Shown here: piece after piece, positions 1 through 9,921 of the stretch | Numbering within the stretch: position 1 is the stretch's first letter | How the letters are laid out: the number at the start of each line of letters is the position of its first letter | DNA from: CAVRXQ01 sp963831155 | GTDB lineage: Bacteria; Actinomycetota; Acidimicrobiia; Acidimicrobiales; Bog-793 | Assembly: GCA_963831155.1 (NCBI GenBank) | Contig: CAWHOY010000006.1 | Coordinates: 248,001 to 312,000 of the forward strand | DNA: 64,000 nt | Direction: 5' to 3' | The notes under the pieces: generated by a model | What the model was told of the DNA's origin: nothing | Databases searched by the model: none | The model's input: the letters and a program-made list of their open reading frames with translations, nothing else | Program-made: the position numbers and the translations under genes

Positions 1-2
1 TC

Positions 3-2030
3 GCGACGTGCGCGTGTAGCGGCGCTAAGGACCCCGCCCAGACGATCTGGTTCCTCGCTTGGACGCCCTTCGCGCTTCTGCATGGACACAACTTCTACGT
101 GACGACATGGATCAATTTCCCGGTCGGCGTCAACCTCGCCCAGAACACGATCATGCCGTTGCTCGGCTTGCTCACGACTCCCATCACCCTCGCGTCGAAC
201 GCAGTGGCGAGCGAGAACGTGTTGCGGTGGCTCGCCTTCCCGCTTTCAGCGAGCGCGATGTATTACGTCGTCGCCCGCATCTCTCACTATCGGCCGGCGG
301 CCTTTGTTGCGGGGGCCTTTTACGCCTTCTCTCCGTATATGGTTGCCGAGTCCTCGACGCACCTAAATCTCGCGTTCGAGCCGCTTCCCCCGCTGATCTT
401 CCTGTGTGTCTACGAAATCGCCGCGAGGTCGGTGCGCTCGGTCGTGGTCTGGGGCGTCCTGCTCGGACTGTTTGCGACGGCGCAGTTCTATGTGAGCCCC
501 GAGGTGCTCGCTACGACAACGATCTCCGGCGCGATCGCGCTCGCCATCCTCGCCGCGTTTCATCCGAAACGAATCCTCTCCCGCCTCCCGTACACGCTCG
601 TCGGACTGGCGATCGGCGGTGCCATCACAGCGGCGTGCTGCATGAGTGCCATCCACGTCATGGAACACGGTGGTCTGCATTACATCGGTCCGCCGTATCC
701 GCCGGGTGCACGCTTCGACGCGAACCTTCTCGGACCGATCAGTCCGACGAGCTGGCAGCTGCTCACCCCGTCGTCGCTCGTCGGATTCGGGTCCAAACTC
801 GTCGGCGGCTCAGTGAACGTCGACGAGAACGGGAGCTATCTCGGCATCCCGTTGCTCGTCTTGCTCGGCTTTTTCGCCGTTCGCTATCGGCGATCGCGCT
901 GGCTCCAGTTTTCGCTCGTACTCGCGGTCGTCGACTTTGTCCTTTCGCTCGGGCGCAAGCTCCATGTGGGCTCGACGGTCTACGACGTCCACTTACCCTT
1001 CTCCTGGCTCACCCATTGGCCGGTGATGCGCGACCTCGTGCCAGCACGCATCTCCCTGCTCGTCGCATTCTTCGTCGCGTGTGCACTCGCTGCAGGACTC
1101 ACCGCTCGTCACGACGATCTCCTGCGAGAGCGAGCAGCCGCCGGCGCGATCGCCGCGCGACGTGACCGGCGGCCGATTCGATTCGTCCCGATCGCCGGAT
1201 GGGTCCTCGGTGCCCTCATCGTGCTAAGCCTGCTCCCGAACTGGCCATACTCCTCGCGGCCGGCGCTCGCCTCGGAGGCGCTCTCGCCCCCGTCACTTTC
1301 AGCGATTTCCAAGGGAAGCGTCGTACTCACCTACCCATATGTGGAACCAGCGACTGACGATGCGATGGTCTGGCAAGCGGTTGACAACATGCGCTTCAAG
1401 CTCATCGGGAGCTACGCCCTGCGCCGCGGGCTCGATTTACGAGCGACGCCGTTACCGAGCGGCCTCGAGCCGTACGACGTGCAGGGGATCCTCGTCAACG
1501 CCCTCTCGCAGACTCCGGTTCTCATCCCGTTCGTCCCGTACCTCTCGCCCGCCGTCGAGTCGGTGGCCGCCAGCCGCGTCGCCGTCGAGGCAGGCTCGCC
1601 GGCGGGTGCCGCGGCGTCAGGCGTGGTGCAGAACGTGAATCGCCCCGAAGGCTCATTCCTTGTCGTCACGAAGGCGAACGACTTCGTTCAAGTCGGCTTC
1701 ACAGCGCTGACACAGTTCCAGATCGGAACGCGCGCCTCTACATGGTTAAACACCCCGACAAGAGGCGAACACGTCGTTGTCTACGGTCGCGTCGGTCCCG
1801 CTACGATCCGCCACCGTCGCGTAGGCCGACTGCGGCAATTCCTCTTCCAGAACCGAGTGAACGCCGTCATCGTCAAGATGGGGCTTCCCGGCTCGCGCAC
1901 GGTCGCCTCGTGGGTGCGCCAGGCGATCGGACCCCCCGAAAGCGCCCGCTCCGGGGCGGAGATTTGGACGGAGACGCAACGGCGACTCCGCGAACCGCGC
2001 TACGGCGGGTACAAGGGACGCCGCCGATGA
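3..2030 (+). CDS. Polytopic membrane protein, GT-C glycosyltransferase-like (5' truncated by window edge)
   Basis: The reading frame is open from the first bases of the window, so the true start lies upstream; the first internal start-like codon is near 99. What remains is about 675 residues, with alternating hydrophobic segments across the first 400 residues and a soluble C-terminal third. The layout resembles GT-C membrane glycosyltransferases that use polyprenyl-phosphate sugars, but the diagnostic N-terminal acidic loop is outside the window, so the assignment is by topology and context only. It overlaps the next gene by ATGA at 2027-2030, which suggests translational coupling with a PIG-V-like mannosyltransferase. 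Confidence 0.6.
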   Translation, partial: ATCACSGAKDPAQTIWFLAWTPFALLHGHNFYVTTWINFPVGVNLAQNTIMPLLGLLTTPITLASNAVASENVLRWLAFPLSASAMYYVVARISHYRPAAFVAGAFYAFSPYMVAESSTHLNLAFEPLPPLIFLCVYEIAARSVRSVVVWGVLLGLFATAQFYVSPEVLATTTISGAIALAILAAFHPKRILSRLPYTLVGLAIGGAITAACCMSAIHVMEHGGLHYIGPPYPPGARFDANLLGPISPTSWQLLTPSSLVGFGSKLVGGSVNVDENGSYLGIPLLVLLGFFAVRYRRSRWLQFSLVLAVVDFVLSLGRKLHVGSTVYDVHLPFSWLTHWPVMRDLVPARISLLVAFFVACALAAGLTARHDDLLRERAAAGAIAARRDRRPIRFVPIAGWVLGALIVLSLLPNWPYSSRPALASEALSPPSLSAISKGSVVLTYPYVEPATDDAMVWQAVDNMRFKLIGSYALRRGLDLRATPLPSGLEPYDVQGILVNALSQTPVLIPFVPYLSPAVESVAASRVAVEAGSPAGAAASGVVQNVNRPEGSFLVVTKANDFVQVGFTALTQFQIGTRASTWLNTPTRGEHVVVYGRVGPATIRHRRVGRLRQFLFQNRVNAVIVKMGLPGSRTVASWVRQAIGPPESARSGAEIWTETQRRLREPRYGGYKGRRR

Positions 2031-3316
2031 AGCCGACGACACCCCGTACGATTTGGCGCATGGCGCAGATTTCCGAGACCGAGCTCACGCGCCCAGGCAC
2101 CGAGGCGGCAAGCAAGGTCGTCGCTCGCCCGGAAGTCGCGCCGCCATTCGAGCCGGCTTCGGCCACCGAAGCGGTGCGCCGCCGAGCCCGCCTCGCCGGG
2201 GTCGCGAAGCGCCTCCGCTTTCCGCTCGGCGTCTACCTCGGAACGCGACTTTTACTAATCGTTGTCGGCCTTATCGACGGCGCGATTTTCCATCGGTCGC
2301 TCGCAAGGGAGCTGTCGAACTGGGACGGCGTGTGGTACCTGCGCGTCGCGACGCGGTGGTATCCGAACGCCGCGCTGCACGGGAAGTCGACTCTCGGGTT
2401 CTTCCCGCTGTACCCGATGGTGATGTGGACACTCAGCCACGCGTTGTTCATTCCCCTCACGCTGTCGGGGTTGCTCATCGCTGGGATCGGCGGGTTCGTG
2501 GCCGTTGTGCTCGTCGAAAAGCTGGCGGCGCTGTGGTGGGGCGAAACCGTCGCGAGAAAGGCGATCGTCTGGTTCTGCCTCTTCCCTGGCTCCGTCGTCT
2601 TCTCGATGGTGTACAGCGAGGGGCTGCTGATCCCGCTGGCCGCCGGGTGCCTGCTCGCCCTGCACCACAAGAGATGGGCGCTCGCCGGGATCCTCGCTGG
2701 GATCGCGAGCGCCGTCGGACCGAACGGACTCGTCCTGATTCTCGTTTGCGCGGTCGCGGTGATCCGGGTCGCGAAGAACCATGGGCCTGCTTCGCGGGAG
2801 ACTCGCAAGAGCCTTCCGGCGCTCGTCATCTCGCCTGCAGGCTTCGTCGGTTTCTGCGCGTACCTGTGGGCCCAGACCGGAACGCCGCTCGCTTTCTTCT
2901 GGGCGCAGCGAAACGGCTGGGGTGAACAGACCGAGCCTTTGGCTCTCTTGCACCAGGCGCAGTACCTCGCTCAAGAGGTCTCCTTCGCGCATTTCAACTA
3001 TCACCTGATCGACTGGAACCTCGTCTCGGGATTGTTCGGCGCGGCTTTCCTCGCCGCCGGCATCGTGCTCCTGTTCCGCCATCCCTCTGAGATCGCGCCC
3101 GAGGCGCTTGCCTGGGTGATCGGCATCGCCTTTTTGACCGTGACGTCCGAGCACGTCCCTCCGAATTCCCGCATGCTCATCACGGCATTCCCGGCGATGT
3201 TCGTGTACGTGCGCTACCTGCGCGCACGCGGGTATCAGATCCTGCTCGGAGCGGGATCGGTGCTGCTCTGCGTGATGAGCGCGCTGACCTATGTTGGTTA
3301 CGCCTTGCGGCCCTGA
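2027..3316 (+). CDS. PIG-V-like membrane mannosyltransferase
   Basis: 429 residues. The start is the ATG inside the ATGA overlap with the upstream gene; the frame runs further upstream but only as a shadow of that gene. The motifs NWDGVWYL (about 98-105) and FFPLYP (125-130) are typical of the PIG-V/GPI mannosyltransferase family of GT-C enzymes, which transfer a mannose from polyprenyl-phosphate-mannose on the outer face of the membrane. About eight to ten hydrophobic segments follow residue 65, after a roughly 60-residue hydrophilic N-terminus. The acceptor is unknown. It converges on the next gene, with an 18-19 base tail overlap. Confidence 0.72.
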   Translation: MKPTTPRTIWRMAQISETELTRPGTEAASKVVARPEVAPPFEPASATEAVRRRARLAGVAKRLRFPLGVYLGTRLLLIVVGLIDGAIFHRSLARELSNWDGVWYLRVATRWYPNAALHGKSTLGFFPLYPMVMWTLSHALFIPLTLSGLLIAGIGGFVAVVLVEKLAALWWGETVARKAIVWFCLFPGSVVFSMVYSEGLLIPLAAGCLLALHHKRWALAGILAGIASAVGPNGLVLILVCAVAVIRVAKNHGPASRETRKSLPALVISPAGFVGFCAYLWAQTGTPLAFFWAQRNGWGEQTEPLALLHQAQYLAQEVSFAHFNYHLIDWNLVSGLFGAAFLAAGIVLLFRHPSEIAPEALAWVIGIAFLTVTSEHVPPNSRMLITAFPAMFVYVRYLRARGYQILLGAGSVLLCVMSALTYVGYALRP

Positions 3317-4938
3317 ACGAGTCTCGCCGAGCTGAAGAGTTCGACGCGCACGGGATCCGCCCAACCGAACTGCTCGGCGTGACCCGGAACGAACGCCGTG
3401 GAAAGCCGCGACAACAGCTGTTCATAGCGGCGGTAGTGGGTCCTCGAGCTCGAGGTGCCTGAGGACGAGCCCACGTGGCTCGAGACGAGCCACAGGCGCG
3501 CGCACGTCCGTTCGACGGCGCTGACCTGTGCAGGCGTCATGGACGTGTACACCTCGTCGTACGGCCGGACGACGTCGAAGCCAAGGGCGGGCAGGACCGG
3601 CCGAGGCGCCAACCCGAGGTCGCCCGCGGTGTGGAGGACGTAATAGTCAAAGGCCTGCCGTCCATCTGAGGGATAGAAGGCGACGCAGTCGAGCGATCGG
3701 GCGCGCGTAATCACATACGCGGTCGCTGCTCGCCAGTTCTCCGGCGACTCTTGATAGGACGGAACGAGCTGCGCGATCCGCAGCCCGGCGACTGCCGCGA
3801 GCGCGCCGAGCCCGACCGTGCGAGGAATTCGGGGCTCGACGACGGCGAGACTCGCGACGAGGGCAACGGGCGGCACGCACATCAGCAGGTTTCGCGACAA
3901 AAAGACCGGCTGTGCGATGTAGGACTCCGCGAAAGCGACTGCGATCGGAGCGACGATCCAGCACGATAGGAGGGCGACGTGACGGCGACGCTCTCGCTCG
4001 CGGGTGAACACGAGTGCGAGCACGACAACGCTGAGCACGACAACGGCCGTCAGTGCCTCGAGCGCGTCACTTGTTGTCGTTTGGTGGATGTTCGGCTGTT
4101 GCGAGGCCGATGCGACCGTCGCGACAACAACAGCGAGCGCACTGAATCCCGGTCGGGGCAACCAGTTCAGTTGACCGGTTCCCCGGTTTACCGCCAGGAT
4201 CATCAGTGGTATCCAGCACACGACTGAGATCGCGAGTGCACGGAGGGCTTCACGTAGCGGGCCGCGGGCCACGACGAGCCAGACGATCTGCGCGATGACC
4301 GCCAACAAAGCGACGTAGCTCATGTACACGGCGAGCATCGTCGCGACGAGGTAGCCGATCCATGCTGAACGGGCTGATTCACTCTTCGCCCCGCGGCAGT
4401 CGAGCTCGACGAGGCAGTAGAAGGAAGCGGTGACGAACATCACCATCAGCGCGTAACCCCGCGCATCTTGACCCCAGAACGCGAGCGGCAGGCTCACCGC
4501 ACTCAATAATCCGGCCATCAACGCGGCGAGGTGGGTGAAGAGACGGTTTGCGAGCAGTGAGACGAAGAAGACGGACGCGCCCGTGGCAACGGCGGAAGGT
4601 ATCCGCACCACGATGAGACCGTCGCCGAACGCCGCGATGAGTACGTGGAGCAACAAGTAGTAGCCCGACATGTTTCCGCCATCGCGCGCGATCGCATGGA
4701 AGAGCGCGTGTCCGTTCTGACTCGCAATCGACACCGTCGCCGATTCGTCCAGCCAGATGCTCCTCGCGGTGAGATCGATGCAGCTGAGCGCGAATGCGAC
4801 CACTGCGGGGAGAACCAGAGCTAACGGGCGCAACCAACCGCGGTGCACTCCAGTTTCCTCGAGCGCCCCGAGGTCCTTCGATGACCCACCGCTGCCAGAG
4901 GGCCGCCGCGACTCGGGAGGCGACTCGGTCTTCGTCAT
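3298..4938 (-). CDS. GT39/ArnT-like membrane glycosyltransferase
   Basis: 546 residues. A cytoplasmic N-terminus of about 38 residues is followed by a transmembrane helix and then the motif IWLDE (61-65), which carries the acidic pair expected in the first periplasmic loop of PMT/ArnT-type GT-C enzymes. A GYYLL segment and many membrane helices follow, then a C-terminal extracytoplasmic part. The likely role is transfer of a sugar from a polyprenyl-phosphate donor to a cell-envelope acceptor; the substrate cannot be read. It is the downstream partner of the MptB-like gene: start and stop overlap as ATGA at 4935-4938. Confidence 0.7.
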   Translation of the reverse strand: MTKTESPPESRRPSGSGGSSKDLGALEETGVHRGWLRPLALVLPAVVAFALSCIDLTARSIWLDESATVSIASQNGHALFHAIARDGGNMSGYYLLLHVLIAAFGDGLIVVRIPSAVATGASVFFVSLLANRLFTHLAALMAGLLSAVSLPLAFWGQDARGYALMVMFVTASFYCLVELDCRGAKSESARSAWIGYLVATMLAVYMSYVALLAVIAQIVWLVVARGPLREALRALAISVVCWIPLMILAVNRGTGQLNWLPRPGFSALAVVVATVASASQQPNIHQTTTSDALEALTAVVVLSVVVLALVFTRERERRRHVALLSCWIVAPIAVAFAESYIAQPVFLSRNLLMCVPPVALVASLAVVEPRIPRTVGLGALAAVAGLRIAQLVPSYQESPENWRAATAYVITRARSLDCVAFYPSDGRQAFDYYVLHTAGDLGLAPRPVLPALGFDVVRPYDEVYTSMTPAQVSAVERTCARLWLVSSHVGSSSGTSSSRTHYRRYEQLLSRLSTAFVPGHAEQFGWADPVRVELFSSARLVQGRKA

Positions 4939-6494
4939 CGCGTCTCCGCCGCGACCGCGAACACCTCGTTCTCCTTTTCGCGACGATCTGAGTCGCCGCG
5001 GGCCCTACGAGACCAGGCGATCCGAGCCCCGGCGAGCACGAGATAAACCGCGAGAACGATCGGCGACGAGCCGACGGGTAAGGCGAGGATTCCATCCGGC
5101 TTGATGAGGAACACCGAAACGACGATCAGCGCTGCGAGGGCCACCGAGCGCTGCGCGCGCCCGTCGCCCGCGAGCAACGCGAGACCCCAAATGAAGTACC
5201 ACGGCCATGCGGCAGGTCCGAAGAGCGCGGCGAACATGAGGAACGTGCCGAGCTTGACAACGACATTGGTTTTCGTCGTCGTACAGAGAAGCAGTGCAGC
5301 AAAGATGAGGAGGCCGACATCCGCGGCGACACCGAAGCCGGACGCGACGCCACGGTCGCTCACGTGTGCCCCGAGCGCGCGCAGTAAGGGACCGATCGTC
5401 CAACCGAACTGGGTCACCGGTGTGATCGCGAGGTGCACCTTGCCGGGAACAGTGAGGACCGCAGACGAGAGCCAGCCGAGCCCGACACCGGTTGCGCCAC
5501 TGACGCCGCCGATCACAAGCGCCGTGAGCGCCAGCGATTCGACGAACGTCCGCACCCGCCGAGCGTTGCTGGGCTCCGACCGCGTCCAAGCGATCGTGAG
5601 GAAGACGATCGCCACGAGTGCCGGCAACTTCATGACGGACGCCAAGGCACACAAGACGATGCCCGTGCGATAACGGCCTTCGATAGCGAGCGCCACTCCG
5701 GCGACCATCAATCCCGCCATCAGCGCGTCGTTGTGACCAGCGAGCACCAGCTCGAGCATTACAAGCGGGCTCATCGCTGCCAGCCAGATCGAACGAACCG
5801 GATCTGCGCCGAGCAGGCGTGCGAGGCGGGGTGTGAACACCGCGACGAGAGCCATTCCGAAGACCGCGAGCAAACGGACGACGAGCACCCCGGCGACAAG
5901 CTTCGACCCTGTCACCGCGACGATCACGCTGACGATGCCGAGGAACAGAGGCCCGTAGGGCGCGGGGGTACGCCACCAGAAAGGCGAGACCGCATCGACG
6001 AGTCCTCGGTATCCGAGATGTTGCAGAACGATGGGCCCGTGATGGTACGGGTCCAAACCGACGTGCAGGATGGCGCCCTGAGCAAGATAGCTGTACATGT
6101 CACGGCTGAACACCGCGGGCGCGATCACGAGCGGAACCACCCAAGCGATGGCGATCGCCCACATCTGCTTGCGCGTGCCGATGTCGCCATTCCTCATCGC
6201 GTAACCGAGCACGAGCCACGCCGCGCTCAGCAACGCCATTCCCAGGTACTCGGCCGCCCGATTCCCGTTCACGCCAAAGGGAAATGACACCGAATACCAC
6301 CAAGAGATGACTCCTCCGTCGACGAGACGAGGAGCGGCCAACGCGACGAGGAGCGACCCGACGAAGCCGGTCGCGGCTGACCCGAGGATCACAGGGCGCG
6401 AGCGCGACCGATTGGCGTCGTCGCCCACGTGCCGGGGTCTCGACGCGAAAAATCGCATCTTGTTTTCCGCCGCCGATACGTGTCCGTTCATCAC
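4935..6494 (-). CDS. Polyprenol-phosphate-mannose-dependent alpha-(1->6) mannosyltransferase, MptA/MptB-like
   Basis: 519 residues with about 12 hydrophobic segments. The loop SRDMYSYLAQG (130-140), followed by GLDPYHHGP, and a later AGHNDALMAG are signatures of the MptA/MptB/DUF2029 mannosyltransferases that build the lipomannan core or related mannans in Actinobacteria. The acidic residue in RD is the expected catalytic position. It is first in a two-gene minus-strand unit with the GT39-like gene. Together with the two plus-strand genes upstream it makes an envelope-glycan block. Confidence 0.72.
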   Translation of the reverse strand: MMNGHVSAAENKMRFFASRPRHVGDDANRSRSRPVILGSAATGFVGSLLVALAAPRLVDGGVISWWYSVSFPFGVNGNRAAEYLGMALLSAAWLVLGYAMRNGDIGTRKQMWAIAIAWVVPLVIAPAVFSRDMYSYLAQGAILHVGLDPYHHGPIVLQHLGYRGLVDAVSPFWWRTPAPYGPLFLGIVSVIVAVTGSKLVAGVLVVRLLAVFGMALVAVFTPRLARLLGADPVRSIWLAAMSPLVMLELVLAGHNDALMAGLMVAGVALAIEGRYRTGIVLCALASVMKLPALVAIVFLTIAWTRSEPSNARRVRTFVESLALTALVIGGVSGATGVGLGWLSSAVLTVPGKVHLAITPVTQFGWTIGPLLRALGAHVSDRGVASGFGVAADVGLLIFAALLLCTTTKTNVVVKLGTFLMFAALFGPAAWPWYFIWGLALLAGDGRAQRSVALAALIVVSVFLIKPDGILALPVGSSPIVLAVYLVLAGARIAWSRRARGDSDRREKENEVFAVAAETR

Positions 6495-6702
6495 GCCGCC
6501 TCGCCGGCGAATCTCGGTCGTCGAGCGTTCGTCCTCGCAACGGAGTCAGCTCGTAAGGCGCGTCGGCACGCGATGCGACCGATCGTGCGGGCAGAGTCTA
6601 CGAGGTCTTCCGCTGCTGAACCCCGACGACATCTCGACTAAAGCCCACTGTCGTTGCGCGGTGATCGCTCATCTCGTGAGGGCGCGCGCTCGCCGGGGCG
6701 CG

Positions 6703-7470
6703 TTATTTCGGAGGAAGTCGGATGCCGCCGTCGAGCCGGATGACTTCACCGTTCAGGTAGTCGTTCTCAGCGATCGAGCGCACAAGCCTGCCGAAATCGT
6801 CTGGGCTGCCGAGACGCTTTGGGAAGAGCACCGACGCGCCGAGCTCTGCTTTCGCCTCCCCCAGCAGTCCGGCGAGCAAGGGGGTCTCGAAGACACCCGG
6901 GGCAATCGTCATCACGCGGATGCCGACGACGGACAGATCACGCGCCGCGGGCACGGTCATGCCTACGATCGCTCCCTTGCTCGCGGAATAGGCGAGCTGG
7001 CCCGTTTGCCCTTCGTACGCCGCCACAGACGCGGTGTTGATGAGCAGGCCGCGCACGTTGTCGTCGAGGGGCAAAGTTTTCGCAATCTCGGCTGCTGAGA
7101 TCGTCATCACGTTGAACGTGCCGAACACGTTCACGCGCAGCACCAATTCGAACGTCTCGGGATCGTGCGGGGCTCCTTCGCGGTTGATGACTCGGCGAGC
7201 GCGCGCGATGCCCGCGCAGCTCACCGCGAGGCGTAGCACCCCGTGCAGAGTCGCCTCCTCGACGGCACGGCGAACGGAATCCGGTTCGGTGACATCCCCT
7301 TTGACGAACGAGACGATCGAACCGAATTCCTCTTCGATCGACGCACCGGCCTTCTCGTCCAGGTCGAGAACTGTGCAGTGGACGCCGGCCGCCGCGAGAT
7401 GCCGCACCGACCCGGCGCCAAGCCCCGAGGCGCCACCGCTCACCACCGCACTGCAACCGTCGAGGTCCAT
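6703..7470 (-). CDS. SDR oxidoreductase, 3-hydroxyacyl-CoA dehydrogenase type II-like
   Basis: 255 residues, a usual classical SDR length. The nucleotide-binding motif SGGASGLG lies at 11-18, NAD-type acidic residues at the end of beta-2 (LDLDE), NTAS at 145-148, and the YSASK active site at 161-165. The sequence is closest in character to the HSD17B10/type II 3-hydroxyacyl-CoA dehydrogenase group, which would oxidise a 3-hydroxyacyl-CoA or a related alcohol with NAD. It stands alone between the glycosyltransferase pair and the acetyltransferase. The 208 bases on its downstream side (6495-6702) hold no gene I can support. Confidence 0.8.
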   Translation of the reverse strand: MDLDGCSAVVSGGASGLGAGSVRHLAAAGVHCTVLDLDEKAGASIEEEFGSIVSFVKGDVTEPDSVRRAVEEATLHGVLRLAVSCAGIARARRVINREGAPHDPETFELVLRVNVFGTFNVMTISAAEIAKTLPLDDNVRGLLINTASVAAYEGQTGQLAYSASKGAIVGMTVPAARDLSVVGIRVMTIAPGVFETPLLAGLLGEAKAELGASVLFPKRLGSPDDFGRLVRSIAENDYLNGEVIRLDGGIRLPPK

Positions 7471-7583
7471 CGCGTCTCCTCCTGCTCACCGACCGTGCCG
7501 CCCGAGCGAGGTGGGCTCTTCGTCGGCTTCGAACACGAGCGTCGCAGCACACGGACGAGAGTGTCAATCGGCGAGGGGTTATC

Positions 7584-8075
7584 TCAGACGAGGAATTCGT
7601 ATTCGAAGAGCGAGGGCGACGATTCCAGTCGACGAAATCCAACCTTCTCGAGCACCCGCCAACTCGCGACATTGTCCGGCGCGGTCCTCGCGAGCACCCT
7701 CTTCACTCCAGGCCGACCGGCCAACGATTGTGTCAGCGCGGCCACCACCTCCGTGGCGAAGCCACGGCCTCGATACGGCCCCGCCAACCCGTAGCCGATC
7801 TCGACACTTCCGCTTTCGTCGGCGGGTCCATGGGTACCGCAATCGCCGATCGTCCGTCTGCCGAACCGGATGAGCCAAACCTCGGCGGGTGGAGACTTGA
7901 GCACAAGCGAGACCGCTGTCGAGGTGTCCGCGTGCGGCCAGCCGTCGCCAGGATGAAGTTTCTCGACGTCGCCCGAGAGGATCTCGTGGGCGAGAGAAAC
8001 AGTGACGGGAACGAGTTGGCAGCGCTGGGTGCGTGGCCCCGCGGACTCGGCTTCGCCACCTTCGAATGGATTCAA
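7584..8075 (-). CDS. GNAT family N-acetyltransferase (RimJ/RimL-like)
   Basis: 163 residues. The acetyl-CoA-binding motif A is visible as GLAGPYRGRGFATEV (about 96-110, the Q/RxxGxG/A form), followed by a helix and the motif NVASWRVLEKVGF, typical of RimJ/RimL-type GNAT enzymes. The role is acetylation of an N-terminal or small-molecule amine; no substrate can be inferred. It lies 34 bases downstream of the nitroreductase on the same strand and may be co-transcribed with it. Confidence 0.78.
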   Translation of the reverse strand: MNPFEGGEAESAGPRTQRCQLVPVTVSLAHEILSGDVEKLHPGDGWPHADTSTAVSLVLKSPPAEVWLIRFGRRTIGDCGTHGPADESGSVEIGYGLAGPYRGRGFATEVVAALTQSLAGRPGVKRVLARTAPDNVASWRVLEKVGFRRLESSPSLFEYEFLV

Positions 8076-8109
8076 GTTGCTGCACCCTCACCGTCTCGAC
8101 CCATTGTGC

Positions 8110-8709
8110 TCACCACCGTTCTCGGTGAACGAGTTGGTCAGCCGGACGCCGCCGGTCCCGAAGGTCTCTGCGCGGTGCAGTCAGATCCGGGTGCCCAATC
8201 GCGACACATCCGACAAAATCAACGGTGTCGGGCACGCCAAACGCCCGGCGGAACGTCGGTATGTCGTCTGCCCGCATCCCGAACAGAAGGGCCCCGAGTC
8301 CCTCGTCGATCGCCGATAGCAGCAGCAACATCGCGACGCACCCGGCATCGACGTACCAATACGGAACGGGCCAACGTGCGTCATGTAGGTCCGATCGATC
8401 CTTGTCCGATTCGGCATATCGATCGAGATAGACGTCTTTCGAAGTGAGGACGACGATGAAAAGCGGTGCATTGAATACTCCCGAGACAACTGACGGCGAC
8501 CAACCGCCATCGGTGCCGGAGTAGGTCGCCCACAGCCGTTGCCGCCCCTCCTCTGATCGCAGCACGAGCAGAGAAGACCCTTGGCTGTAGCCCGCCGAAG
8601 GCGCGCGTAGTCCCGAGCCGACAATCCGCTCGACGACATCGTCGTCGAGGCCTTCGGCGGTGAAGTGTCGGACCATGCGTCGCGAGTGAAGAATCTCTCG
8701 GAAGTCCAT
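8110..8709 (-). CDS. Nitroreductase family protein
   Basis: 199 residues. The N-terminal segment with SRRMVRHFTAEGLDDD and APSAGYSQG is the FMN-binding start of the nitroreductase fold, and the C-terminal part carries the usual GLGALLFGM region followed by VGCVAIGHPD. Such proteins bind FMN and reduce nitro compounds, quinones or flavins with NAD(P)H. The start ATG is preceded by a purine-rich stretch. The neighbours are the GNAT gene downstream and the DUF3048 gene upstream on the same strand. Confidence 0.8.
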   Translation of the reverse strand: MDFREILHSRRMVRHFTAEGLDDDVVERIVGSGLRAPSAGYSQGSSLLVLRSEEGRQRLWATYSGTDGGWSPSVVSGVFNAPLFIVVLTSKDVYLDRYAESDKDRSDLHDARWPVPYWYVDAGCVAMLLLLSAIDEGLGALLFGMRADDIPTFRRAFGVPDTVDFVGCVAIGHPDLTAPRRDLRDRRRPADQLVHRERW

Positions 8710-8754
8710 CTCTCAACGCTTCCATGCGCGGCGCCGGCCCGCGTCATGGGCGCT

Positions 8755-9921
8755 TCAACGGATGATGCCCATCGGAGTGCGCACCGGAACGATTTCCACC
8801 CAGGTGCGACCCGGTGAAAGCCGGACGAGCTCGTGTTTTCCGTGGAAGAACGAGAACGGGTCAACGAGATATTTCCGGTGCCAGAAGATCTTGATGGCCC
8901 GACCGTTGCGCAAGACGTAGCCGATTCCTCCACCGACAGTCTGGCTCTCGACGTCGCCGGATCCACCAGGGCTCTCGATGTACGGCCCGAATCGATAGTC
9001 GACGACGAGAACGACGACGTTGCGCGCCGTCACGGGCGCGCCGGTGAGCGCGTCGATGTCGGAGACCCCGCTGTAGGTGTGCAGCCACATATGGAGCTGG
9101 GTGTCCCATTTCCAGATCACGTCGGTTCCGTATGAGAAGTCGATCCAATATCCGTGCATCGGCTCTGATCCGGCGGGAACGTTCGTCGAGAAACTGAACA
9201 CCGGCTTGGGCGGAGCTCTGCGTTTGGGGAACATCTGATACAACGCCGCGGTGCTCGTGTAGAGGTTGTCGGGCGGCACGCGACTGGAGATGCGCACGCC
9301 CGCGCCGGCGGCATTCTCGAGCAAATCTGCCGCGCTCAACCAGGTGAACGACTCGACACGATCGACGTTGGGGTTGATCCCACCCGCGAAGGCAAGGATC
9401 GCGTGGTGGAACTCACGGACGAGGTGCCAGTCGACCCAGCGCACGGATCTGGTCGGCCCGATGCTCGCCGCGTTGTTGCACTGATAGACGGCGATGTAGC
9501 GCATGATGAATCCCTCGGCCGGTGTGTCAAAGACGATGTCCGCCTCATTCAGGCCGCTCTGCGGGCGAGCGCCGTCGGGCTCATTGCCGATCTTGATCGC
9601 CAGCGCGGGGCGACGGGGCACGCCGTGCGGCGCTGGAAGATCGGTGAGGGGGCACCTGTACGCGCCGACGGCCGGGGGAGCAGTGGTCGTCGTCGGGGGA
9701 CTCGTCGAAGTGGTCGGTGCCGGTGTCGTCGTCGTCGGTACAGCAGATCGCGGGTGCTCCCCTCCCGCGAGACCAGCCGCGAGCGCCGCCCCAATCGCGA
9801 TGGCCAAGACGGCGACCAGCACACCAATGTGTTTGCGGTCGTGTTGCAAGAAGCCGAGGGGCATCTGATATTTAAGGACGGGCGCGTGCTCGTTGGGTGC
9901 GCGGGCGGAGCCGCGACTCAA
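8755..9921 (-). CDS. DUF3048 domain-containing secreted or lipid-anchored protein (YerB-like)
   Basis: Up to 388 residues. A membrane segment (about 32-52) is followed by a Thr/Pro/Ser-rich linker and then a DUF3048-type domain. That domain is recognisable from LAIKIGNEPDGARPQSGL, ADIVFDTPAEG, IGPTRSVR, and the C-terminal DPFSFFHGK region. The family is extracytoplasmic and of uncertain function. The frame opens with a TTG at 9921 that overlaps the stop of the upstream gene; an ATG at 9864 is an alternative start. It is downstream of, and overlapping, a beta-lactamase-fold gene, so the two probably form one unit. Confidence 0.7.
   Translation of the reverse strand: MSRGSARAPNEHAPVLKYQMPLGFLQHDRKHIGVLVAVLAIAIGAALAAGLAGGEHPRSAVPTTTTPAPTTSTSPPTTTTAPPAVGAYRCPLTDLPAPHGVPRRPALAIKIGNEPDGARPQSGLNEADIVFDTPAEGFIMRYIAVYQCNNAASIGPTRSVRWVDWHLVREFHHAILAFAGGINPNVDRVESFTWLSAADLLENAAGAGVRISSRVPPDNLYTSTAALYQMFPKRRAPPKPVFSFSTNVPAGSEPMHGYWIDFSYGTDVIWKWDTQLHMWLHTYSGVSDIDALTGAPVTARNVVVLVVDYRFGPYIESPGGSGDVESQTVGGGIGYVLRNGRAIKIFWHRKYLVDPFSFFHGKHELVRLSPGRTWVEIVPVRTPMGIIR

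Noticed and set aside
2255..3364. 369-codon minus-strand frame opposite the PIG-V-like gene
   Set aside because: It is a shadow frame with charged low-complexity composition; the opposite strand encodes a clear membrane enzyme.
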